Part shown: positions 1 through 8,337 of the stretch, piece after piece | Position numbering within the stretch: the stretch's first letter is position 1 | How the letters are laid out: each line of letters starts with the position of its first letter | DNA from: JAOBAU01 sp034667465 | GTDB lineage: Bacteria > Acidobacteriota > Thermoanaerobaculia > Gp7-AA8 | Length of the DNA stretch: 64,000 nucleotides | NCBI GenBank assembly: GCA_034667465.1 | Contig: JAXDJV010000021.1 | Coordinates: forward strand, 124,001 to 188,000 | Reading direction: 5' to 3' | Program-made: the position numbers and the translations under genes | The notes under the pieces: model-generated | What the model saw: only the letters and a program-made list of their open reading frames with translations | Told to the model about the DNA's origin: nothing | Databases searched by the model: none

Positions 1-416
1 GAAATCACGTCGCGCACGCGAAAATTCGCGACGTAGAACCAGTACGGCCATTGATCGCGCCACAGCACCCGGCTGCAGTGCGAAAACAGCGGAACCACGA
101 CGAATCCGATCGTCAGCGCGAGATAGTAAAGAGGAAAAATCCTCAAGGTCCGCCGGGCGTAAAAGTTCCGAAAGCGATTTGGTTGCTCTCGGGCACGAAT
201 CAGGATGCCGGTGATCAGGAATCCGGAAAGGACAAAGAAGAGATCGACACCGACCCATCCGGCCATTGAGAGTTTGTACGCGATGCTGCGCAGACCGCGA
301 TTCGCATCACCACCGACGACATAGTGTCCGAGCAGCACCAGAATGATCGCGAGCGACCGAAGACCGTCCAGTGAGCCGATCCTCTCGTACTCCTTCTGTT
401 CGACCAGCGCAGTCAT
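1..416 (-). CDS. Acyltransferase family 3 (OafA/YrhL-like), 3' part outside window
   Basis: These are the first 138 residues of a membrane O-acyltransferase; the gene runs off the left edge. The minus-strand translation shows hallmarks of the acyltransferase-3 family: a GLRSLAIILVLLGHY first helix carrying the conserved His, then GVDLFFVLSGFLITGIL, then an FYARRTLRIFPLYY segment. Family members move acetyl or similar groups onto O-antigen or other surface sugars in the inner membrane. The ATG at 416 overlaps the stop of the upstream glycosyltransferase (ATGA), so it is probably translationally coupled and the last-known gene of the minus-strand operon. The family call is secure; the acyl group and acceptor sugar are unknown. 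Confidence 0.9.
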   Translation of the reverse strand, partial: MTALVEQKEYERIGSLDGLRSLAIILVLLGHYVVGGDANRGLRSIAYKLSMAGWVGVDLFFVLSGFLITGILIRAREQPNRFRNFYARRTLRIFPLYYLALTIGFVVVPLFSHCSRVLWRDQWPYWFYVANFRVRDVI

Positions 417-1378
417 GACCCGACGACCACTCGCCGCACCGCACCCCAGAAAATGCGACGCCCAAAAAGCGGCGGGTACTGTCGCGCCCATGCGAACAGA
501 TCGCGCAGTCGCCGCTCACGGCGCCGGTCACCCGCGAGTGCGCGCGAGATGAGCCACGTCGCTCGGTTGTCGAGATAGGGGCGTAATGCTCCGTGGAGCG
601 CCGCGGTTGCGTCACGCAATTCGTCACCGTCGATCCCGGCCTTGCGCATCAATTCAGGGAGATGGCGATACAGGTCGAGGTCGAAATCAGCCGCGCCCGG
701 ACGCATCGCGAATCCCATCTCCACGTAATCGTCGAGTGTGTGGAAGAGTCGGAAACGAAAGAGTGGCTTCGGCACGACTTCAAAGGGGCCGCGCACTATT
801 GCCTTGAAAAGATATCGCCGATCGGTGTCGAGCCACGGGTCGACCTCGCCGATCGCATCGAGCACTGATGACCGGAAAAGTCCGTAAAAGGCGATCCCCA
901 CTTGTGTATCTCGAACAAATGCCGCAGCACGCTCATTGAGCCGTGGCGACGAGATTCCGGCCGAGTACGGTTCATGAACGCGCTCGCCTTCAGGTGTCAC
1001 AAGAACCGTGTGCGCACAGGACATCGCCGCGTTCGGATTGCATTGCATCGCCCGCAACGTTTGCTCCACGAACTCGGGAGACTTTTCGTCGTCATGGGCG
1101 GCCCATGTGAAGAATTCGCCCCGCTTGAGACGCATGACCGCGTTGAAATTCGCGATCGGGCCGAGATTCTGTGGATGACGAACGTAACGAATTCGCGCGT
1201 CCTCGCGTGCCGCGGTCTGGCAAATGTCGGGAGTCTCATCGGTCGAAGCGTTGTCGCAAAGAATGATCTCGAGGTTCTCCCACGTCTGCGTGCGAATCAG
1301 AGAGAGCGAGCGCTCGAGACGACTAGCCGCGTTGTAGAGCGGCATACCAACAGTGACAAGAGGACGGCTCTCCATCAA
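413..1378 (-). CDS. Glycosyltransferase family 2
   Basis: This 321-aa GT-A glycosyltransferase transfers a sugar from a nucleotide donor, probably on the cytoplasmic face of the inner membrane. The N-terminal GMPLYNA strand (about residues 11-17), the DNASTDET nucleotide-binding loop (42-49) and the HDDE metal-binding stretch (95-98) are visible. There is no membrane segment. Its start overlaps the SDR gene upstream (ATGA at 1375-1378) and its stop overlaps the acyltransferase downstream, so it lies in the middle of a coupled operon that makes and modifies a surface glycan. This part of the operon looks somewhat less GC-rich than the core genes further on, as is common for exchangeable O-antigen genes. 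Donor and linkage cannot be predicted. Confidence 0.9.
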   Translation of the reverse strand: MMESRPLVTVGMPLYNAASRLERSLSLIRTQTWENLEIILCDNASTDETPDICQTAAREDARIRYVRHPQNLGPIANFNAVMRLKRGEFFTWAAHDDEKSPEFVEQTLRAMQCNPNAAMSCAHTVLVTPEGERVHEPYSAGISSPRLNERAAAFVRDTQVGIAFYGLFRSSVLDAIGEVDPWLDTDRRYLFKAIVRGPFEVVPKPLFRFRLFHTLDDYVEMGFAMRPGAADFDLDLYRHLPELMRKAGIDGDELRDATAALHGALRPYLDNRATWLISRALAGDRRRERRLRDLFAWARQYPPLFGRRIFWGAVRRVVVGS

Positions 1379-2190
1379 ATGGCGACCGACGCCTTCCTGA
1401 ATGCGGCCACAACCTCTTCTAGCTGGTCGACGAGCGCACGGGACGCGAACCGGAACTCCTTCGAGATTCGAGACGTGTCGATCGGTTCATCGCGAAGCTC
1501 AGGCGCACTCGCAACCACCTCAAAGGTGGCGCCGGTCACCCGTGCAATCACCTCGGAGATCTCGCCGTGGCTGGTTGAGATACCGCTGGCAACGTTGTAG
1601 ATCTGTTCCCGGCCCTCCAGCGCAATTCGAACGAGAAGTTCGCAGACTTCATCGGCCGAAATGTAGTCCTTCGCAGACGAAAATGCGGTCTGCAGCACAA
1701 CGTGCTTTCGCACCAGCGCGTCACGGATGATCGAGCTAAGAAAATTATCGGATGCGACGTCGTCGCCGTACACGTTCGAGAGGCGAGCCACTTTGCAGCG
1801 CGGAGCGACCGTCAGCGCGATCGACTCTCCCATGCACTTCGAGATGGCGTACAAATCATCGGCCTCGCGCGGTCTGACGACGATCGGCGCATCCTCCTGT
1901 GTAACCCGGCTGTAGCGGTAAAGGCGCGTCGATGAAAGATAAACCAGCGATTCGTAGCGAGCGCTCGTAACAACCTCGCGAAAGCGCTGCACGTGAGCCT
2001 CGATCGCGTCGAGCTGACGCCTGCGAAAGTCTGCAGTGACGCCGATCGAATAGATAACGACGCCGAGGTCACGGCCCTGGATGTCCGCGTTGCGATGAGG
2101 GACCTCAGCTTCGTATCCGTGGTCACGCAGGTATCGGACGAGATGCGAGCCGACAAAGCCATTCCCACCAAAGACAGTGAAGCGTGTCAT
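1375..2190 (-). CDS. NAD-dependent epimerase/dehydratase (extended SDR)
   Basis: This 271-aa short-chain dehydrogenase-like nucleotide-sugar enzyme has the Rossmann motif GGNGFVGS at residues 8-15, a catalytic Ser in YLSST (about 84-88) and the YAISK catalytic pair (Tyr114, Lys118). At 271 aa it is shorter than typical 4,6-dehydratases of about 320 aa, which fits a 4-reductase or small epimerase working late in a deoxysugar pathway. It lies between the acetyltransferase and a glycosyltransferase, with ATGA overlaps at both ends. A role reducing the 4-keto group of the CDP-sugar made by the downstream-numbered genes is plausible but only inferred from position. Confidence 0.85.
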   Translation of the reverse strand: MTRFTVFGGNGFVGSHLVRYLRDHGYEAEVPHRNADIQGRDLGVVIYSIGVTADFRRRQLDAIEAHVQRFREVVTSARYESLVYLSSTRLYRYSRVTQEDAPIVVRPREADDLYAISKCMGESIALTVAPRCKVARLSNVYGDDVASDNFLSSIIRDALVRKHVVLQTAFSSAKDYISADEVCELLVRIALEGREQIYNVASGISTSHGEISEVIARVTGATFEVVASAPELRDEPIDTSRISKEFRFASRALVDQLEEVVAAFRKASVAI

Positions 2191-2678
2191 TCGCGCTGCC
2201 CGAGACGTCGCAGAGGATTCCCGCCGTAAACCGTGTACGGTTCCAGTTCCTGAGGGCGCACGAGCGAGCAGGCTCCAATGACGACCCCATCAGGAATGAC
2301 CGCTCCATCGAGAATGACGGACTGCACGCCGATCCAGACGTCATTGCCGATGACGATTCCACCACGGCTTGCTGCGAAGCGCTGCTCGATGATCTTCCGC
2401 TCTCGCGCGCGGAACTCGTGGTTCGTCGGCGCGAGCGTACAGTTCGCGGCGATCAACACATCCTCTCCGATGGTGATCCCGTTGCCGGTGTAAATCACGG
2501 TTCCCGAATTGATGAAGGTGTTCGAGCCGATCTTCAGGTCTCCCACTCCACCGGCGACTTTGATTTTGACAAAGGCATCGATCATCACGCCTTCGCCGAT
2601 GAACAGCTTCGAACCGCGCACCGAGTCTTCGATGTCCGCGAGTGGAGAGATTCGAGCGGTCTTTGAGATCAACAGCAT
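2187..2678 (-). CDS. Left-handed beta-helix O-acetyltransferase
   Basis: This 163-aa hexapeptide-repeat acyltransferase belongs to the WbbJ/maltose acetyltransferase type. Repeats such as IGEGVMI, ITIGEDVLI and IVIGNDVWIG run through most of the length, and the APTNHEFRARERK loop carries the catalytic His of the family. The protein would act as a cytoplasmic trimer using acetyl-CoA on a nucleotide sugar or lipid-linked sugar. It sits four bases after the 3,5-epimerase-like gene and overlaps the SDR gene by ATGA. The operon also encodes a membrane acyltransferase-3, so the glycan may be acetylated at two stages. Confidence 0.9.
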   Translation of the reverse strand: MLLISKTARISPLADIEDSVRGSKLFIGEGVMIDAFVKIKVAGGVGDLKIGSNTFINSGTVIYTGNGITIGEDVLIAANCTLAPTNHEFRARERKIIEQRFAASRGGIVIGNDVWIGVQSVILDGAVIPDGVVIGACSLVRPQELEPYTVYGGNPLRRLGQRE

Positions 2679-2682
2679 GGCG

Positions 2683-3198
2683 TCATTCCAGCAGAGGAAG
2701 CGCTCGATCTCGATCGGAGAGGATGCGCGTCTCGGCGTCCGGCCATGTTATCGCGAGCGATGGATCGTTCCATCGCACGCCGCGGGCCGATTCCGGCTCG
2801 AATCCTCTGTCGATCGCATAACAGATTTCGGCATCGTCGGTGAGTGTCTGAAAGCCGTGGGCGATTCCTCGCGGTATGTAGAGAGACTTGCGATTCTCGG
2901 CGGAGAGCTCGACTGCGAACCATCTGCGCATCGGCAGATCAGCGATTACATCCCATATCGCGCCGGCGGTGCACCGAACCAGCTTCACTTCCTCGTGCGG
3001 TGCCGCCTGGTAATGCAGGCCGCGAAGCGTGCCGCGTTTCCTGTTGTGCGAAACGCTCCACTGCGTCGCCGGAACGACGAGACCGCGTTTCGCGAACTCG
3101 TCCGCATCGAGAATTCGCGCGAAGAAACCGCGCTCGTCTTCGAGTGGCTCGGGCTCGATCACGTATGCACCGGCGATCGGCGTCTCGACGAATCGCAT
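2683..3198 (-). CDS. dTDP-4-dehydrorhamnose 3,5-epimerase-like (RfbC family)
   Basis: This 171-aa cupin epimerase inverts C3/C5 of a 4-keto-6-deoxy nucleotide sugar. DERGFFAR (about 21-28), LRGLHYQ (58-64, catalytic His62) and AHGFQ (113-117) are the family's active-site stretches. A longer reading frame extends upstream, but the ATG at 3198 is the natural start: it shares one base with the upstream stop (TGATG), and the extra 32 residues are merely a second frame of the methyltransferase gene. It lies among genes for a CDP-linked sugar, so its substrate is more likely a CDP-4-keto-6-deoxyhexose than dTDP-4-keto-rhamnose; no dTDP-glucose genes are in the window. I therefore leave the symbol empty. 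Confidence 0.88.
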   Translation of the reverse strand: MRFVETPIAGAYVIEPEPLEDERGFFARILDADEFAKRGLVVPATQWSVSHNRKRGTLRGLHYQAAPHEEVKLVRCTAGAIWDVIADLPMRRWFAVELSAENRKSLYIPRGIAHGFQTLTDDAEICYAIDRGFEPESARGVRWNDPSLAITWPDAETRILSDRDRALPLLE

Positions 3199-4418
3199 CA
3201 GACGATCGCGACCTCCGGCAGCGGAATGATGAAGCGGCCGCCGCGGCGGCGATACTCTTCCTGCTGACGCATGATCTCGTCGGCGAAGTTCCACGTCAGC
3301 AGCAGCAGATAGTCGGGCATCCGTATTAGCAACTCTTCCGGCGCAACAATCTCGAGCCGCGTGCCGGGCGTTCGCTTTCCCTGTTTCACCGTACTGCGAT
3401 CGGCGACGAAGTCGAGCGTCTCGCCGCCGATGCCGCTGAAGCTCAGCAGCGTCGTGCCCTTAGCCGATGCGCCATACGCGGCAATCTTCTTGCCTTCGCT
3501 CTTCAGCGACGCCAGCCTTTGGCGCAGCTCATCGCACAGCGCGCGAACGCGATCGCCGAAACGGCGATAGGCATCGGTCGTCGCGACGCCCCACTTGCGT
3601 TCCTCCTCGAGCAGATGCGTGACCGATTGCGCGCGCGGCATGCCGCGGCCGGCGAAGAATCGCAACGACCCGCCGTGAATCGGAATCTGCTCGACGGCTC
3701 CGATCGTCAACCCGTGTCGCGCGAACAGCGTATCGAGCGCGGTCAGCGAGAAGTAGCAGAGATGCTCGTGATAGATCGTGTCGAATTCGAGCAGGTCGAT
3801 CATCTCGCGGACGTACGGCACTTCGATCGATGCCACTCCGCCGTCTTTCAACACTGTGGCGATTCCGGCGACGAAGCCGTTCAGGTCGGCGACATGCGCA
3901 AGGACGTTGTTGGCGTGTACGACGTCCGCGCGACCGGCGAGCGTCTCCGCAAGGTCGCGCGTAAAGAACTCATCGATCGTCTCAATTCCCTTCCGCCGCG
4001 CAACCTCGGCGATGTTGCGCGCCGGCTCGATGCCAAGCACAGGCACGCCGCGCTCGCGATAGTGCTGCAGCAGATAGCCGTCGTTGCTCGCCAGCTCCAT
4101 CGCCAGCGATTCGTCGTCGAGGCTTCGCTCCGCGATCAACCGTTCCGCGATGCCGCGCGCGTTTTCGACGGCGGTATCGGAGAACGACGAGAAGTAAACG
4201 TAATCGCGGAACAGCACCTCGGGTGCGACATCCTCGGTGATCTGCACGAGCGTGCAGTCGCGGCAGAACACGACGTCGAGCGGCACACGTTCGTCGGCTT
4301 CGTTCTCATCACTGACCAGCGCATTCGCGAGCGGTGTTTCGCCGAGCGAGAGCACCGGTTCGAGCGCTCTGCCGCCGCACGAGCGGCAGGTCGTGCGGGT
4401 GGTGAACATCGTGGTCAT
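3198..4418 (-). CDS. Nucleotide-sugar C-methyltransferase (TylCIII/NovU/TcaB9-like)
   Basis: This 406-aa SAM-dependent methyltransferase has the three-part layout of sugar C-methyltransferases. An N-terminal zinc module has Cys at about 11, 14, 52 and 55 (CRSCGG and FCRDC). The central Rossmann domain carries ELASNDGYLL (about 108-117), and the C-terminal domain contains a GASAKGTTLL loop. The TIYHEHLCYFS stretch (about 214-224) matches the active-site Tyr-Glu-His region of the C3-methyltransferase TcaB9. The family methylates C3 of 4-keto-6-deoxy nucleotide sugars to give branched sugars. The start at 4418 overlaps the dehydratase stop (ATGA); about 166 upstream in-frame residues are only a shadow of that gene. 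Context implies a CDP-linked branched 6-deoxyhexose. Confidence 0.9.
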   Translation of the reverse strand: MTTMFTTRTTCRSCGGRALEPVLSLGETPLANALVSDENEADERVPLDVVFCRDCTLVQITEDVAPEVLFRDYVYFSSFSDTAVENARGIAERLIAERSLDDESLAMELASNDGYLLQHYRERGVPVLGIEPARNIAEVARRKGIETIDEFFTRDLAETLAGRADVVHANNVLAHVADLNGFVAGIATVLKDGGVASIEVPYVREMIDLLEFDTIYHEHLCYFSLTALDTLFARHGLTIGAVEQIPIHGGSLRFFAGRGMPRAQSVTHLLEEERKWGVATTDAYRRFGDRVRALCDELRQRLASLKSEGKKIAAYGASAKGTTLLSFSGIGGETLDFVADRSTVKQGKRTPGTRLEIVAPEELLIRMPDYLLLLTWNFADEIMRQQEEYRRRGGRFIIPLPEVAIV

Positions 4419-5386
4419 GCGCCGAGGAAGTTGCGGTACCAGTCGATGGTCGCGCGGAGCGCATCGTCGAGCGAGAAGAGCGGACGCCAGCCGAGCATTT
4501 CGCGAGCCTTTGTCGCATCGAGCGTCTGCTCGCGAATCTCGCTGAACGCTTCGTTGCGCACTTCCGGCTGCAGCGTCGAATCCATCAGCTCGATGATCCG
4601 CTGCACGAGCTCGAGCACCGTCACGCGCTGCTCGTTCGAGAAGTTGAATGCCTCGCCGACGAGCGCGTGATTGCCGGCCAGTTTTTCGGCGAGCAGCATG
4701 TACGCCGCGGCGCCGTCCTCGACGTAAAAGTAGTCGCGCACGTATTGCCCGTCGGAGCGAATGACCGGCGGCGTGCCGCGCACGATCGAGCGAATCGTTC
4801 CCGGCACGATGCGGCTCCAGTTCAGATCGCCGCCGCCATAAAAGTTTCCGCAGCGGGTGATCGCGACCGGCAGCCCGAACGTCGTCGCGTAACTGCCGGC
4901 GATCAGATCGCTGCACGCTTTGCTCACGTCATACGGGAAGGTCGGCGCGAGCGGCGTCTCCTCGGTATACGGCAGCACCTCATGTTCGCCATACGCTTTG
5001 TCGGACGATGCGATGACGATCTGCTTCACGGTCGGCGCGCGGCGACACGCTTCGAGCACCGTCCACGTGCCGCGAATGTTCGAGTCGAACGTTGAAAGCG
5101 GATTGCGATTCGCGATCGGCACGAGCGCCTGCGCGCCGAGATGCAGCACCGTCGCGATCTCGTATTCGTTGAGCGCGCGCTCGATCGTTTCGTAATCCTG
5201 CAGCTCGCCGCGCACGACGTTCACGCGATCGAGCAAACCTTTACCGACGACGAAACTCTGCGGCACCCAGTCGCGGACGAGACAGACGACGTTCGCGCGC
5301 GCGTCGAGCAGACGCTGCACGAGCCATCCGCCGACGAGTCCCGTCGCGCCGGTGACGAAGACGGGACGGTCGAGCCAGAAACTCAC
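4415..5386 (-). CDS. rfbG: CDP-glucose 4,6-dehydratase-like SDR
   Basis: This 323-aa extended SDR is predicted to convert CDP-glucose to CDP-4-keto-6-deoxyglucose. The Rossmann motif is VTGATGLVGG (11-20), and SSDKAYG (127-133) and YDVSK (Tyr152, Lys156) form the catalytic triad. The GTG at 5386 overlaps the rfbF stop (GTGA) and gives an N-terminus starting SFW, as in known RfbG proteins; a longer frame upstream lies inside rfbF. It differs from textbook RfbG in the cofactor loop (GATGLVGG rather than GHTGFKGS) and is about 30 residues shorter, so it is a divergent member. The adjacent cytidylyltransferase is the main reason to assign CDP-glucose as substrate. Confidence 0.82.
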   Translation of the reverse strand: MSFWLDRPVFVTGATGLVGGWLVQRLLDARANVVCLVRDWVPQSFVVGKGLLDRVNVVRGELQDYETIERALNEYEIATVLHLGAQALVPIANRNPLSTFDSNIRGTWTVLEACRRAPTVKQIVIASSDKAYGEHEVLPYTEETPLAPTFPYDVSKACSDLIAGSYATTFGLPVAITRCGNFYGGGDLNWSRIVPGTIRSIVRGTPPVIRSDGQYVRDYFYVEDGAAAYMLLAEKLAGNHALVGEAFNFSNEQRVTVLELVQRIIELMDSTLQPEVRNEAFSEIREQTLDATKAREMLGWRPLFSLDDALRATIDWYRNFLGA

Positions 5387-6153
5387 GACCACACCTTCCA
5401 GGGCGCGTCGCCGCTGTTCCAGATCGACTCGAGTTGCAACTTGTCGCGAACGGTATCCATGCACTGCCAGAAGCCGTAGTGCTTATAAGCCGCGAGCTGA
5501 CCGTCGGCCGCCAGCGCTTCGAGCGCGATCATCTCGAGGCTTGTCGCATCTCCCTGCAGGTAATCGAAGATTCGGGGGCTGAACACGAGAAACCCACCGT
5601 TGATCCAACCCTCGTCCGCCTGCGATTTCTCGCTGAAGCCTGCCACGCGCTCATCATCGAAATGCAATCCGCCGAATCGTGCCGGAGGACGGACCGCCGT
5701 AACCGTCGCGATCCTGCCGGCGCTGTGATGAAAGTCGATCAACGCGTTGACATCGACGTCGCTCACGCCATCACCGTAGGTGACGAGAAAAGTCTCGCCC
5801 TTCAGGTACGGCTCGAGGCGTTTCACGCGTCCGCCGGTCAGCGTCGAATAGCCGGTATCGATGAGGTGCACCGTCCAGTCTTCAGCGCGCTTCTGGTGAG
5901 GCTCTACCGCACCCGTGCGGAGGTTCACGGTCAGATCGTTCGAAAGCGCGTAGTAGTCGAGAAAGTATTGCTTGATGTCGTCGCCCTTGTAACCCAGCGC
6001 GACGTAGAACTCGCGCAGGTCGAAGTGTGCGAAGTGCTTCATGATGTGCCAGAGGATCGGTCGTCCGCCGATCTCGACCAACGGCTTCGGCCGAATCTCG
6101 GTTTCCTCCGCCAGACGCGTGCCGAACCCACCGGCGAGGATGACTGCCTTCAT
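5383..6153 (-). CDS. rfbF: Glucose-1-phosphate cytidylyltransferase
   Basis: This 256-aa nucleotidyltransferase makes CDP-glucose from CTP and glucose-1-phosphate, the first step of CDP-deoxysugar synthesis. The N-terminus ILAGGFGTRLAEETEIRPKP holds the signature GGxGTRL loop and the Lys of the RPKP motif, and VTYGDGVSDVD holds the metal-binding Asp residues. Length and motifs match RfbF/DdhA closely. It follows wzt by 36 bases and overlaps the 4,6-dehydratase gene by GTGA, so it heads the CDP-sugar part of the operon. Confidence 0.93.
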   Translation of the reverse strand: MKAVILAGGFGTRLAEETEIRPKPLVEIGGRPILWHIMKHFAHFDLREFYVALGYKGDDIKQYFLDYYALSNDLTVNLRTGAVEPHQKRAEDWTVHLIDTGYSTLTGGRVKRLEPYLKGETFLVTYGDGVSDVDVNALIDFHHSAGRIATVTAVRPPARFGGLHFDDERVAGFSEKSQADEGWINGGFLVFSPRIFDYLQGDATSLEMIALEALAADGQLAAYKHYGFWQCMDTVRDKLQLESIWNSGDAPWKVWS

Positions 6154-6189
6154 GCGTTGCGATCCATTCCCGCTGACCTCTCGTCGCGA

Positions 6190-7443
6190 TTATCGTTCCA
6201 CAACTTCGTTTTTCCACGGCAGCATTGGCCGGACCGCGCCCGGCCACTCGCCCCCGTAGTCACCTCGCACCGTGTCGCCTGCCATCGTGTCAAGGACTTC
6301 GAATGCAACCGCGTCGTTCTCGAACAGATGGACCCACGACGGATCGACGGTGCTGATTGCGGCGGAAACGATCAGCGTTCCCTCCGCGAGAAAGTTGCCT
6401 GGAATCTCTACGAAACTACGATAGCGCCCCGCCTCGCGACTGCGGCCTCGCCATACCGGGTCAAGATCCTGGGTTACGAACACGACCGAACCATCTTCAC
6501 TGCGAAAGTGAAGATTCGGAGTGAGGACATGCCCGGACTGCAACACTTCCCACTCCATCTCGATCTGCACCCGATTGCGGATGTCGATCTTCGGCGCGAT
6601 CTCTCCTTCGGAGAGAACGCGGATGGCGCGCAGCCGCGTGATCTGGTCGCCGGGAGCGCGTGACGAATCGGGCCATTCGCGCGCGGCGGTCGTACCGAGA
6701 TCGGAGTGGAGATAGAAACGAACAACCTCGTGCGACGGACCGTCGCGTTTCACTCGTCCTTCTTCGATCAGCAGTGCGCGCGGGCAGAGCCGCGTCACAG
6801 ATGACAGATTGTGAGAGACAAACAGGACCGTGCGGCCGTGGCGGCCGACGTCTTCGATCTTCGCGAGGCATTTGCGCTGGAAGCTGGCGTCGCCGACTGC
6901 GAGCACTTCATCGACGATGAGGATGTCCGTCTCCAGGTGCGCGGCGACGCCGAACGCGAGCCGCACGTACATGCCGCTCGAGTAGCGCTTGACCGGCGTG
7001 TCGATGAACTGGCCGACCTCGGCGAAGGCGACGATCTCGTCGAGCTTGCGCGCGATCTCGGCGCGCGCCATGCCGAGGATGGCGCCGTTGAGAAAGATGT
7101 TCTCGCGGCCGGTGAGCTCGGGGTGAAAGCCGGTGCCGACTTCGAGCAGTGCGCCGGCGCGCCCGTAGAGTCGCGCGACCCCTTCGGTCGGTTCGGTGAT
7201 GCGGGAAAGAACCTTCAGCAGCGTCGATTTTCCCGCGCCGTTGCGACCGATGATGCCGATCACTTCGCCCTGCTCGGCGGTGAACGAGATGTCGCGCAAA
7301 GCCCAGATCGTTTCGCGTTGCGCCCGCTCGCCGGAGCTCCTGAACAGGCCGGCGATCGAATCGCGCAGAGTGCGATAGCCGAGCTCCTTTACGCCGCCGA
7401 TTACGTACTTCTTCGCGAGCTTTTCAACTTCGATCGATCGCAT
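6190..7443 (-). CDS. wzt: Polysaccharide ABC exporter ATPase with C-terminal cargo domain (Wzt)
   Basis: This 417-aa ATPase energises export of a finished, undecaprenyl-linked glycan through Wzm. Walker A is GRNGAGKS (66-73), the signature is YSSGM (154-158), the Walker B/catalytic region is VDE (about 177-179), and a switch His is in SHN. Residues after about 250 form an extra beta-rich domain resembling the Wzt C-terminal domain, which in characterised systems binds the modified non-reducing end of the O-antigen. The start at 7443 shares one base with the wzm stop (TGATG); the longer frame upstream is a shadow of wzm. The C-terminal half looks less GC-biased than the ATPase half, consistent with exchange along with glycan structure. 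Confidence 0.93.
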   Translation of the reverse strand: MRSIEVEKLAKKYVIGGVKELGYRTLRDSIAGLFRSSGERAQRETIWALRDISFTAEQGEVIGIIGRNGAGKSTLLKVLSRITEPTEGVARLYGRAGALLEVGTGFHPELTGRENIFLNGAILGMARAEIARKLDEIVAFAEVGQFIDTPVKRYSSGMYVRLAFGVAAHLETDILIVDEVLAVGDASFQRKCLAKIEDVGRHGRTVLFVSHNLSSVTRLCPRALLIEEGRVKRDGPSHEVVRFYLHSDLGTTAAREWPDSSRAPGDQITRLRAIRVLSEGEIAPKIDIRNRVQIEMEWEVLQSGHVLTPNLHFRSEDGSVVFVTQDLDPVWRGRSREAGRYRSFVEIPGNFLAEGTLIVSAAISTVDPSWVHLFENDAVAFEVLDTMAGDTVRGDYGGEWPGAVRPMLPWKNEVVER

Positions 7444-8288
7444 CAAAGCACGTCCGCGAACAGCCGTTCCATCCGGCGGAAGTAGTAGGCGCCGCTGATC
7501 GTGACGAGCGCCGTCATCACCACGGCGTAGGCGACGCCGCTCCACGGAACAGGGTCGCCGAGCAGCGATGCGCGGAACAGCTCGATCACGCCGGTCATCG
7601 GATTCAGCGCCGCGATCCACCGAAATTTCTGCGGGATGACGGACAGCGGATAGACGACCGGCGTCGCGTACATCCAGAGCTGCAGGAGGAACGGAACGAT
7701 CACTTTCACGTCGCGATACTCCACGTTCAGCGCCGACATCCAGAGTCCGACGCCGAGCGCAAACGCCAGACAGAGGAGCAGCCCGATCGGCAGCAGCATG
7801 AGCTGCGGAGTCAGCGGCACGTGCGCGAAGAGGAGCATCACGATCACGAGCACGAGCGTCACCGCAAGGTCGGCGATTCCGGCGAGGACCGACGCGGTCG
7901 GGACGATGAAGCGCGGAAAGTAGACCTTCGAGATCAGGTGCGCGCTGCCGATCAGGCTGTTGCTCGAAGCGGTGACGCCGCCGGAGAAAAAAGTCCACGG
8001 CACGAGAGCAACCATCACGAAAAGTGAATACGGAACGTTCGTCCCGGCGGTGATGTGTCCGATGCGATTGAAGAGCAGCGTGAAGATGAGCGTCGTCAGC
8101 AGCGGCTGCGCGACGACCCAGATGACGCCGAGAAACGTCTGGCGATAGCGGACTTTCAGATCGCGCCAGACCAGGATCTGCAGCAGCTCGCGATACTCCC
8201 AGACTTCGCGGAGGTCGAGCGCACGCCAGCCGCCGCCCGGACGGATCTCGATGACCGGTTTTGGGTTGTCCAGAGCGTGTTCAGTCAC
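7443..8288 (-). CDS. wzm: Polysaccharide ABC exporter permease (Wzm)
   Basis: This 281-aa ABC-2 type permease forms the inner-membrane channel for lipid-linked polysaccharide. About six hydrophobic segments follow a cytoplasmic N-terminus, and the typical LVWRDLKVRYRQTFLGVIWV entry motif is present, as is the NPMTGVIELFR stretch near the last helices. The start codon is GTG at 8288. A TACGCT hexamer lies exactly seven bases upstream, suggesting a leaderless transcript. It is the first gene of the minus-strand run that ends beyond the left edge, and it diverges from a methyltransferase gene 49 bases away. Confidence 0.93.
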   Translation of the reverse strand: MTEHALDNPKPVIEIRPGGGWRALDLREVWEYRELLQILVWRDLKVRYRQTFLGVIWVVAQPLLTTLIFTLLFNRIGHITAGTNVPYSLFVMVALVPWTFFSGGVTASSNSLIGSAHLISKVYFPRFIVPTASVLAGIADLAVTLVLVIVMLLFAHVPLTPQLMLLPIGLLLCLAFALGVGLWMSALNVEYRDVKVIVPFLLQLWMYATPVVYPLSVIPQKFRWIAALNPMTGVIELFRASLLGDPVPWSGVAYAVVMTALVTISGAYYFRRMERLFADVL

Positions 8289-8295
8289 GACATTC

Positions 8296-8301
8296 AGCGT
8301 A
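8296..8301 (-). promoter_or_regulatory. Putative -10 element of wzm operon (leaderless)
   Basis: TACGCT on the minus strand ends seven bases before the wzm GTG, so transcription should begin at or next to the start codon. No clear -35 box is visible. The same hexamer precedes the GTG of the glycosyltransferase at 18383. Confidence 0.45.
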
Positions 8302-8324
8302 CATGAACTCCGGGCACGCTGCGG

Positions 8325-8330
8325 TACAGT
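8325..8330 (+). promoter_or_regulatory. Putative -10 element of methyltransferase gene (leaderless)
   Basis: TACAGT ends seven bases before the ATG at 8338. This spacing supports that ATG over an upstream in-frame start at 8251, which would lie inside divergent wzm. Only 49 bases separate the two divergent start codons, so the two promoters are back to back. Confidence 0.45.
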
Positions 8331-8337
8331 ACGAACG

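Noticed and set aside
3198..4916. A 572-residue fused protein with an Arg-rich N-terminal domain before the C-methyltransferase
   Set aside because: The first 166 residues are a second frame of the dehydratase gene; the ATG overlapping the dehydratase stop gives a normal-length methyltransferase.
6190..7998. A 602-residue Wzt with an extra N-terminal domain
   Set aside because: The extension reads through wzm in another frame; the TGATG junction and the normal ATPase N-terminus fix the start at 7443.
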